A stretch of DNA of 64,000 nt from Penelope pileata (Eukaryota > Chordata > Aves > Galliformes > Cracidae): assembly GCA_013396635.1 (NCBI GenBank), contig WBMW01004121.1, forward strand, positions 249,967 to 313,966, read 5' to 3'. Below, in pieces: positions 38,761-49,300 of this stretch. Both the position numbers and the translations under genes were made by a program. The notes beneath the pieces are model-generated. The model did no database searches. It had not been told where the DNA came from and was given only the letters and a program-made list of their open reading frames with translations. The first letter of the stretch is position 1; each line of letters starts with the position of its first letter.

Positions 38761-39495
38761 GGTCAGCCCTAACCCTCCCCGCCGCCCTCGGCTCGGCGCG
38801 GCGTAACCGCGGCTCTCCGCTTCCCTCGGCAGCGTCGCCGCGGGAGAACGGAGGCGATCGCCTTTCAGCGGCGGGGNGCTGGGGACCGAAGCGGAGCCCC
38901 CTCAGCCCCAAAGGGACGGCGGGGGGGCGCTGAGGGAAGATGGGGGGCGCTGAGGGGGGCGNCGGCGCGCTCTGCTGCGGGCGGGCACAGGCGGCGAGCG
39001 GCCCGCGGCGCGGTTTGGCAGCGCGTGTCGGGGGCGTGAGCGGGAGCATTAAACCAGTGCTTGTGCTACGNGGCAGCCCCGCCCGCTACCTGCGAGGCAG
39101 CCTCAGCCATGGCGAGCGGCAAGCTTGCCCCGCTCCCTCCCCCGCAGCATTTAACGGGCCCGCCCCGGCGGCGGAAGCGGGCGGAGGAGGAGGAGGAGCC
39201 AAGCCGTCCCGTCCCCGCGGCGCGGATGGTGCTGGAGGCGCTGCGGCCGCGGGCGGTGCGCTGGGCACTGCTGGCCGCCTTCGCGGCGGGCGCGGTGCTG
39301 GGCTGGCACGCGGCCCGCGCCCACCGCCGCTTCCTGCGCTGGCGGCAGCGCCGCCTGCAGCGCCTGCTGGATGCCGCCAGCGAGCGGCTGGAGGCGGCCT
39401 GACCCGGGGCAAGTGGCGGTCAGCCCTAACCCTCCCCGCCGCCCTCGGCTCGGCGCGGCGTAACCGCGGCTCTCCGCTTCCCTCGGCAGCGTCGC
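38761..39495. repeat. 78-bp direct repeat linking contig ends (likely misordered contigs)
   Basis: 38761-38838 and 39418-39495 appear identical by eye. The first copy begins immediately after an N and the second ends immediately before an N. So the contig ending at 39495 overlaps the one starting at 38761. The simplest reading is that piece 38761-38875 belongs after 39495, not before the other pieces. Confidence 0.85.
39226..39402 (+). CDS. MTLN: Mitoregulin microprotein (MTLN/SMIM37 family), 58 aa
   Basis: Single-exon open frame ending in TGA. The product has one hydrophobic helix, WALLAAFAAGAVLGW (about 13-27), followed by a basic stretch with RRFLRWRQRRLQ (about 34-45) and a C-terminal helix ending SERLEAA. 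Human mitoregulin (56 aa) has the same layout: a helix ending GVLLGW, then RRRYLDWRKRRLQ, then a short helical end. The known protein sits in mitochondrial inner membrane and supports respiration and fatty acid oxidation. Position just upstream of NPHP1 on the same strand agrees with mammals. The start is chosen to match human length. An in-frame ATG at 39109 with better context (GCCATGG) would add 39 residues, rich in proline then glutamate. Nearby Ns do not interrupt either form. Confidence 0.88.
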   Translation: MVLEALRPRAVRWALLAAFAAGAVLGWHAARAHRRFLRWRQRRLQRLLDAASERLEAA

Positions 39496-39496
39496 N

Positions 39497-40316
39497 GTGG
39501 CTCGGTGGGCAGCATCGGGGGGGGGAGGGTGAGCGGGATGGCTTTGGGGGGCTTTTCCAGCCTAAAGGATCCTACGGTTCCCAGTGTCCGCTGGCCTTGC
39601 AGGGGGCTTTGGCCGTGCCCCTGCGTCACGGTGTTGTGGCTCTGCTCAGTATTTGTCCGTCATTGTTCTTATTTTCCCTGTGAGTTTGTCTCATGCTTCT
39701 GTGGAGCCGTGCTCCCAGTAGTGCCCAGGGACAGGGCGTGCTGCAGCCCTGGGAAGGACCCTCTCCTGCTGGCTCAGAGCACAGCCCCGGCACATTCACT
39801 CCTCTCCCCCTCGTTTTGCACCAGAAGGATCCAGCTCCCTGTCTGCCCTCTCCTTTCTCTGATATTTGCACAGATCTTTGCTCTTCCCCTTGTCACCCAT
39901 CTGCCTTCCAGGCTGCTTTCCAGTCCTCGAGGCTGGGGTGTTTTAGGTGGGAATTTGCATGTCATTGGTAACAAGCCCTTCAGCTGTCTCATCCCTGAGT
40001 TCTTCAGGGGTTCCTCGAGGCACCAGGAACGTGTCAGAGCCAGGAGGTGATCTCCTTTTGTCCCTCCGCTGCAGATCTTTTGCTACTGCTGCTGCTGCTT
40101 TCTGAGTGTTGTTAAAATGCCACTTCTAAGGAAGCACCAAGCTCCTGGCTGACAAAGTGCCATTTGGGATTGTGTTGATGTTTTTGTAAAGCTCTGTGTG
40201 CATACAGCCATGAGAAGGTACGAGCATCTAGATTTGCCATTTTCAGTGATTTCGCGTGATTTCAGTGTCAGCCAGTTTTAAGCAAATGCCATCTGTCTGT
40301 CTTGCTTTCAACACAG
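39497..40316 (+). other. Presumed first intron of NPHP1, no exon seen
   Basis: Between the last N and the first visible NPHP1 exon I see no sequence matching the NPHP1 N-terminus and no other gene. The acceptor at 40316 (TTTCAACACAG) shows that an exon ending in AG of an AGA/AGG codon must lie upstream. Confidence 0.55.
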
Positions 40317-43300
40317 ATGTTTGCAGCTGCAGAAATTGGTGGATGAGAATACAGATGCTCTTCATAATTTGAAAAAGGTAGGTGTAGAGGCAGATTTGTT
40401 AATGTTTTTTTCCAAAATGCATCGTGGTGAATATTTAGGAAACACCAACCTCCTTTGATTTCTGATGCCTCGGGACAAAAGCAATGCCACTGCATAACCT
40501 ATGAGTGGGGTCTCTGAGATTCATGGCTAAGATTTAAAAGCATGTTGTTAATGCTTTATTGCATACATTAAAAATCTTTATCAACTTGAAACCTTCTAAG
40601 ATGCTTCTCAACCCACTGCATTATATTGGGAGTGGAGAATGTAGATTTGGAATTTCACATGAAATTTCGTAGTGTCAGAGTTAAAAGCAAAAATATGTCA
40701 CTAAGCAGAGTCACCACTGCCCCAGAACATGAGCACTCATGAGAAGTGTCTTGAAAACTTTAAAGGGGAACTTTTCATTTGTTGTATTTTTCTTTCTGAG
40801 GCTGACGAGCCTGCACCTGTGGGGAATTATAATCAGAGGAAAGAAGAAGAAGAAAAGCTATTGCTAAAGCTGTCTCAGCAGCTACAGAAACTTGGTCGTG
40901 TCTTGGATCAGGATAACCCAGCTACGAGTTGCGCAGCGTGAGTAGCCCAAACAAGCAAATACAATCTGTGCTTTAATAGAATCACATCATGCGTGGAAGG
41001 GACCCTCAAAATTGCTTATCTTTCTTGTTATCTTAAAAGAAGTGCTGAAGAGCCAGCTCCTACAGGGCTTGTTTTACCATTGCAGTCAAGAAGGCCTTGC
41101 TAGAATTTTCTGAGGATGCTGGTGAGTGGCTGAAGTACAGAGTAGGTGTTGAGAGGAGAGGCTGCACTGCGGTCTGTTTGCTTAGGGATGAAACACCATT
41201 GAGAGCTTTTTCAGGTCAGGCCAGAGATTACAACACAGTAATGAAAATTCTGTGTCTGGTAGTACAGAGAAGCCCGTGTTGCAAGGCTCCTGCAGCAGTT
41301 TCAAGAAGGCTTACTAGAAAGAAAAAAAAGCAATAAAATTTTTGATTTATTTTGGGCAGGGATGAGGGACGTCAGAGAGATCCTCAAACAGAAAATGAAG
41401 ACAAAGAAGAGGATGAGAGTGATGATGACGATGGAGAGAGTGAGGAAGAAGACAGTGAAGAAGAAGAAGATGATGAAGATGAGGATAAATTGTTGTATGA
41501 TCCCGATGTTAAAGAATGTATTGCAGTTGGGAGCTTCAATGCACAGCAGGAAGGAGATCTCACGTTTACGGTAAATAGGTCTGCAAAAATTGATTGCCCT
41601 GTTGGTACTGCAGATCATTCTGTGTTAAGCACTAACAATAATTAAATGCTGTGCTTTTGGGATTCAGTCAGTTCCTAGAAGGGCTCAGGGAAAAATGGCT
41701 TTTCCCAGTGCACATTTGGCTTACTGGAGCCCAGCGTCCTCTTGCCACCTTGCAGCAGCCTGTGACCTGTGTTATGGGGAAAATGTGAATTGTTATTCGA
41801 GTTGTGCTTGGCATCATTTTGAAATGTTTGGTTGTCTTTTGTCTCCGTCTCTCCTAATGGCAAAGAAAGGTGAAGTCCTGCTTATACACGATAAGAAGGC
41901 GGACGGCTGGTGGGTAGCCGAAAACTCAAAAGGGGAGAGAGGCCTCGTGCCTAGAACCTATCTTGCGGTTAGTGTGCGCGACCTTCTTCCGTTCTGGTTT
42001 CACCCCTGTGATTTTATGTGTTAGTGATGACAGAGCTGCATGCAGTTGGTCATAATGCTTACGTGTTCACACACAGCAGTGCTTCAGAGTCGTAATCTGT
42101 GCCCCTAAAGGTCAGCCCTGAGACTCCAAGCTGCTGTGGAGTCCTGCTGTTCATCATTCCAAACCTGAAGTGTCAGTTCATGTAAAAGCTGGAGCATTCT
42201 GTAATTTGGCATGAAAGAACCTTTTCAGAAATGGGTGTTTCAAGTCTCAAGTAAACCCCCACCGTTTTCTTGTTTTAATGGTTTACCTGTGTTAGTATAT
42301 TTATCCTTGCAGTGTACAACTGTGAAGAACATTTAAATGTGGGTACACAGTTTGGCTCAGTTGAGTCCTGTTAGTCTGACCTGTGGAGCAGAGCTTTTCA
42401 GGACATAGAGTATGTTGGGTAGCTAGCTTTTTACTTCATGATGCTGATGGTTTTCTCTCTTTAAAGAATCTGCTTCGCAAATGCATTCTCTTGCTTAGCA
42501 TGCCCTTGCAGGAATACTCCAGTCCCTTGCTGTAGCTGCAGAACTGAGGGCAGTGTTCTGCAGTGGCAGTCATTACAGACAGTCTCCTCTTCCAGTCTAG
42601 TCACGTGTGCTGTGGTTGGAGAAAACATTTTTAAGAACAGAACTGTGGAGAAAGCAAGCGCTTTCTGAATCTGAATTACAGGTCTATAATGAAGATGGAG
42701 AAAGCCAAGAGGAAAGTGATGAACAGGTAGAAGTGGTGGATGAAACAGCAGATGGAGCTGAAATTAAAAAAAGGTAAATGGAATGATGCAAAAGCAAGTA
42801 AGTGTAAAATTGTTCATTCTTCTCTTCCTTAGATATGGCAATACGTTTCTTACGGAGAAAATACCTCATATTTCGTTCTTTGTGACTTCATCTTTTCAGT
42901 ACAGAAGTCACTTGATGGTTTTTTCCTTCATTTCTACAAATTTCAATTTGCAGACACACTTTTACTTCAGTAGGTTTGTTTGAGAGTTTTGGTTTGGGTT
43001 TTTTTTGGTCTTTTTTATTGGCCTCAGAATCAAAATATGGGGGGACCATGGATTGAGTCACCTTTCAGCTCATGAGACCTTGTAGCAGTCTCAGTAGCCA
43101 CAAACATATCGTTATTACTATCTCAGATGTGCTGATTAGGCTGATGGTATTTGAAAACAAACATGTATTTAGTGTTCAGATGTTTGTCCTCACAACAATA
43201 CTGTATTATGACAGAAAAACATTATTTTTCTTCCAGAACAGATTCTCACTGGAGTGCTGTAAGGAAAGCTATCACAGAGGTAGGTGTAGCTTTACCCAGC

Positions 43301-46300
43301 GACGTCATCTACCGTAACATTAATTATTTTTTAGACAAGATTTGCTTTTTACCAAGCACACCATGTCTTATAGTACAGACCAATGTTTTTAATTAACACC
43401 ATTTCTTCTTCAAGGGTGTGATTTTACTTTGTTAATTGGCTGCACTGCTGCTGCAGTGGTGTGGAAGGGAGATCTAACAAAATGAGTCTGTTTGGGGTCA
43501 CACACAAAACAGAGTAAAAGTTATTCCTCGGATTGGGTCAAACTAACTTCAGATTAGAAGAGGTTGATGCCTCAGGTCTTGGTTGTGTGAGAGCTGTAAA
43601 TTAGGAGGGAATTAGCTGTTAAATAGCAGGAAGGCTAATATCCAATTTTGTTTTTAAATAGAGTGACACAGTAGAGATATTGGCAACCATGGGAGCTGTT
43701 CCTGCAGGATTCCGTCTATCCACGCTTTTCCAGCTCTTAGAAGAAGGTAGGGTTTTCTCCTAACAATTGCAGTGCTGGATTTACAAGTGTCTGTAGTGAG
43801 TTTCTGATTCCAGTTACTAGCCTATTGGCCTAAAGTCAGTATTCTTTATTCTAATTGGTAATCTGTTGAGGGTATGTTTGGCCAGTTAAAAAATGTGTGA
43901 AAAGTTGTTTTTCTTTCATCAAACTAAGTTTAATTTATCTGAGTGAAGTCCTGGCCACAAGAAGACAGTGACAAATTCCCTGATGATCTCAAAGTTTTTC
44001 TTCTTTGGAAGACTCTTCTTGTTGACATTACAGAAAAACAGATTTTTCAATAGTCTTTCTCCCCTTTTCTCAGTGATATTCTGTGAAGAGAAGATGCCAT
44101 GCATCTCATATTTGCTTCATCTTTTCATTTAAAACTGCCTCTAGTCAGTAGCTTTTTTTGTTAATTGAATTACAATGCTTCTAGTATTGTCCAATATTCA
44201 AATGCACCTTAGCCACATGTGAATATTGGGCATCATTTATTTTGTGGCAATAAAGATCATAAAAAACTTTTAAGGTGCATATGTATATTTAATTTCATTT
44301 GGTTTAGGTAATCGGTTTAGAGCAAGCTCCTTCTTACAGCCTAAACTTACTCCATCCCAGCTGGCTTTCAAAGACTTGGTGTGGGACTCTGAGAAGAATA
44401 CTGTGAGTATTACTGGTGAGAAAGCTGTGATATTTTTGGTTCAAGAGAAATGACTGCATCTGTAGATGTGTTTCATATTAGGTAAATTTTACTGTGGAAT
44501 AAGTGATTGATTTCTTCATTGTCAATCCAGATTCCTTACGCAGTAGCTGTTGTTACATTCTACTCCCTGATAGACAGAAAAAAAAAAAAATCAGTACAAG
44601 TTGTTAAGTTGGGTATTTCTGAAGAGTCATCGTGTTTCATCTTAAGCTTGTGGTTCCTTGGCTGAGGTGAAACAAATCTGCATGGGTGGTTAGCTGAAGT
44701 CTTAAACCATGAACTTCTGCTAGTCACTGTGAAACCACCAGTTTCATTTGTCTTCTTTCATTTTTACTAATGATTATTCACACCATTTTTAGAATAACTA
44801 TTTATAAAACACCCTTGGATAAACAATAGCCCAAAAATGTAATTGTCACCTGAAATACTTGGGGAAGAACCCTGTGAGAGCATTCCTTTCTGCTAGGACC
44901 TTCTGTCTGTCACACTGAATTATTTGTAGCAATCACTTTGGGAGGTGTATAAAGGTTTAGGAAGAAATGTTGCTGCTAATACTACACTAGCTTTGTGGGT
45001 CGAAGAATCCAGTCCAGTGAGCACTACTGTCTGTCATCTCAGTAGATAAACATAAAATGCTAACCATGTGCAGAAAGAACCTCTGGACTTCCTCTTCTTT
45101 CTGTTGCCTGTGTTTCAGATCCGTCCTATACCAACTCGAGTATCCCTGATTGTAACTTTATGCAGCTGTAAAATGATTCCTCTCCCAGCAGTCAGCATTC
45201 AGGTTCTCAGCAGACACATTCGATTCTGTCTATTCGATGGCAGTCGGGTGAGTTGTTTCATTATCAAACAAGGTCTTGATGAGGTGTGCGTGGTGCTCTG
45301 GTCCCTCTGGTAGCCAGCTCCTCCGGTTGTCTCAGAGACACGCACAGACGTGGCTCCCACGCTGCATAACCCACTTGCTGATTACTCTGGCTCAGTACAG
45401 CACACTGATGTGCACACCCTCACTCTCTCCAGCTGCAGTCACGTGCGACTCGTGGCCTGCCTCTGGGTGCTGGCACTTAAACCTCCACTCAGACACGCAT
45501 GCAGAACAGAGAGCCCATTCACGCAGAAAAAAAGAGTCAGAAATGGAGTTTAATGAGAAGACAGGACAAACTGCACTGATCAGGGGCAGGGCACGGCCAG
45601 GCACGCGTACCAGCCAGTTCACCAGCACACCCTTTTATCCCGTTGTCCCTCTGATCTCCCATCCTTCTTACTCCACAAACCAGCTCAGTCCCTCCCTCTT
45701 TCTGCCACAATTCCTCTCCTTAACTTCGTGTGCGCTCACAAGATGTTCTCCCTTGTTCGTAAGTCGTGTGCACGCCCTAAATGTTCTCCCTTGCATGCCA
45801 CAGTGTCTCTTATCCCCAAGCAGCAACCCTTCCCATCTGCAGAGTGATGCAGAGAGCCCCTCCTGTTGACTCACCTCGATGGGTGTCACACACCCAGCTC
45901 CTGGGCAGCCCTGGGAGGGGCTGGGGCGGGGGCTCCGTTTCTCTGCGTCCATAATTTTGGTTCCCCCACCTGCCATTGTGCCTAAAGCTCCTTTGTGTCT
46001 GGGGAGGTGAGCCCTGTCTGGGCTGCTCTCTTCCCTGTGATGGGCCTGGGAATAGCTGGGGCAGGGTCGCACGCAGATTTTTTACTCGCAAGGCGATGAG
46101 TCCCTGGCACAGCTGCCCAGAGAGCTGTGGTGCCCCATCCCTGGAGGTGCCCAAGGCCAGGCTGGATGGACCCTGGGCAGCCTGAGCTGGGGGGTACCCA
46201 GCCCATGGCAGGGGTTGGAACTGGGTGGGCTTTAAGGTCCCTTCCAACCCAAGCTGTTCTATGATTCTGTTTCCACACCTGCCATCATTCTTTGACACCT

Positions 46301-49300
46301 GTTTGTGTGCGTGTAGCTTTTTGTAAGATAAGCTACCAGGTTGTCAGCAGTAGATTTCTTTCCTCTGCACTGAATGCTTCTGGGACAAAGGAGCTATTCC
46401 TGGTGCATTGGAAGCAGGAATGTTTGGATGATTCTGCCTTCCTTTGTAGTCTTTGAAACTGTGATAAAGTTGAACAGCAAATGTGATTTTCTTTGTTGCA
46501 TGCAGAGTGTTGGATTAACCTTGCATAATACTGCATTTTCTTTGAGTAGCTTTCCAGAAAAACTTGTCTTAGCATTTTTCCCTGCTATCATGCTTTAGGT
46601 GCTGAGTAACATTCATACAGTGAGAGCTACATGGCAACCAAAGAACCCCCAAACGTGGACCTTTTCTCCAAGGGTAGGTTTCTTGTTCAGGGTGTGACAT
46701 AGCCAGTAGCTATTTACAGTGTCTATTGACGTGCATTGCAGCCAAAATAAACGTGCAGAAAAGACTTGTTGAAGTGCAGCAATTCAAACTAAACTGTTGT
46801 AGTGAAAATACTTTGGAGAAAAGAGTTGAGTGGAAGGAGAGGTAGTGGGAGGAACTGGTGACCCAGCCAGTGGCACTGGTTAACTCTCAGTTGATAGCAG
46901 GTGCCCACTACGTGGTGTTCATTTTGCATATGAGCTTTTGCTTTTCTTTTTTTTTTCCTTTTAAAAGAGCACGTGCCTTATTCATATTTCAAGTGTAGTG
47001 CAAAACCATACTCACAGCTGTACTGTTTTTACCTCAGTTGTTACTGTGTTCTCAGAGAGAATCATGTTTTGACTTCTGAAGTTCTTTGCTGTCTTGTCAA
47101 TGCAAAAAATGTACCTTAATAGCATCGCTGTGGTTCATGGCAGTGTGAAGAACAAATGGAGCAAGGGTTTCAACTGCAGTTGGTTTTCTACTTCATGTTT
47201 TCTTTTATATGCAATGGGGCTGGGTCTGAGATGTTATGTAAATGAGTGATGTGTTTAATTGCCTTTAGAAATCAGAGATGATTGGTTTTTTTTTCCCTCT
47301 ATGTTAGGTAACAGGCATTTTACCCAGCTTACTGGATGGTGACTGTTTTGTCAGGTCCAATTCTTCATCTTCAGACGTTGGTTTATTATTTGAAGTTGGC
47401 ATCACTTACATCCGCAATGTAAGTGTGTAGAGTTGCAGAATAAATCACTCCAAGCACACTGACAAAGTGAATCAGCTGTCCTGTGTTCCGTGGTAAGCTG
47501 CAGCATCTCGACAGGGAGCTGTGAGATCCAAATGGAAATTTTCTTATTTTTTTTCCTGCTTATTGCAAGATTGTCATCATTTTGGCATGTGGGAGTGAGG
47601 AGAGAGTTGTTGGTTCTGAGAAATTTTAGTTCTAGTCAGTCTTTAGAATAAAAGACTTTCTGACTGGTGGACATAAATGTAGTTTTTCTTTCTAGGACGT
47701 GCTTCTGAAGGCACCATGGTTAGTGACACAACAGATGCTAAAGCACTTTTCTCTGTAAGAACTTGAGGGGGATACGAAGCACTAGTGTTTGAAGGAGACA
47801 GTGGCTTTTTGGAGGAGGTCTTCTGAAAAATCTCAGCTGCTTTGTCCACAAGATTGAGTCAAGTTTTGCTACCTCTCTCAGAACACTTCAGTTCTCATTA
47901 CTGTCACCATCTTCCTCAGATAAATTTTGGCAGTCGAGCAAATTGTGGGTGAAAGAAGGAAAACGCGGTAACAATGGTTAGGGTATTAACTAATGGGCAG
48001 AATTCTGAAAAATTCTGAAAAGATGGACAGAGAATTTACAAAAGAGGTAGTGCTGTATATTCTCTTTCATTAATACTTGTAGGAACCTGGGGTGGAAATG
48101 TCCCTATGGCAACATGAGAGAGAAAGACATGCTGATAGCAAGCATGGTGGGAATGCAGAGCTGTTGCACAAGGGGATAAGTGGAGCGTAAATCTGTAGGA
48201 AGCTGGACTGTGTAAGTCATATTGTTCATCACCAGGATGGTTCACGGAGTCTTAACCGGATATAATGGCCCTTCTTAAGCAAATTTGAATAATCAAGGTT
48301 ATATAAAGTTGTCAGCTTCTGTTTGCAGAATAAGGTTAAATGAAGGCTGGAGTATGTGCAAGCTCCTACCTGCTACTGGTGCGTTGGGGTTTTAGCTCTG
48401 CCTCATCCATGAGACCACCTTAAAAAGAAAGTAACTGTCTCTCCCCCAACTTTATATTTATTCAAGCTGAGATCCTGAAAGGTGGAGTGGTCATGCAGCA
48501 GGTCTGGGACAGAGCTGGAAATGGGTGGGTTGGCACACAGGATCTGCTCCCTTTCCCAGTGCCTGGGAGTGAAGCTTTCTAGTGTTTGATATTCTTAGGT
48601 TTTCCTTAAATATGTTTTTCTTGGCTTTAGAAATCCTCATGAATGATCAGCTTCAGGATAGCTTTTTTGCTGTACGTATCACATCATATCATAGAATGGT
48701 TCAGGTTGGAAGGGACCTTAGAGATCATCTTGTTCCAGCCCCCTGCCATGGGCAGGGACACCTCCCACCAGATGTATGGTGGGACATCTTCAAACACCTG
48801 CACGTGTGATAGAGTCAGCGTTTGCTTACCACAAACTTGGGGCTTTTACCATTTAATCATTGTGGTGTGATTGTTCTAAACATTCTTTTTTAATTCTTTC
48901 AGTTGCTTATTTTGGTTTAGCTGCTTGAGTTTACATTCCTCTTTTGTTTTCCAGTCGACAGGGGAACGAGGAGAGCTAAGCTGTGGCTGGGCTTTCCAGA
49001 AGCTTTTTACTTCTGATGGAATGCCCGTTCCTCCCAAGTAAGTTTATCATGTTTTCCATCTTTCTGAAGGTATGTATTTATAGAAATATATTTTAGGCTA
49101 GGAGTAAAGTTTGTACTAAGTATGGGCAGGTGTAACCTAGCCTAATGGGCAGGTTGTACTGGATCTTCCAATGAGAATGTTGGTCCTGCTTCCACACCCA
49201 ACGTGCATTCCAGTTGACTGGGAAAAGGGCTCCCCAGACTCAATGCTCAGGTTTGAAATGTCGCAAGCTAATACATGTTTAAAAATATTCTTCAGTGCAC

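Larger units (their letters stand above)
38600..39560. promoter_or_regulatory. GC-rich divergent promoter region with five single-N gaps
   Basis: Very GC- and CpG-rich sequence between TPCN3 exon 2 (minus) and MTLN/NPHP1 (plus). This is where a CpG-island promoter serving both directions would be expected. Ns stand at 38760, 38876, 38962, 39071 and 39496, so the region is a string of short contigs. The first coding exons of TPCN3 and NPHP1 are not visible and probably fall in these gaps. Confidence 0.7.

Noticed and set aside
38940..39683. 247-codon plus-strand frame across three Ns
   Set aside because: It crosses assembly gaps, is Gly/Ala/Arg-rich in a CpG island, and overlaps MTLN in another frame.
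45276..45869. 197-codon plus-strand frame in an NPHP1 intron
   Set aside because: Ser/Thr/Pro-rich low-complexity text with no splice fit to NPHP1 exons. It lies in a possible unclassified repeat.
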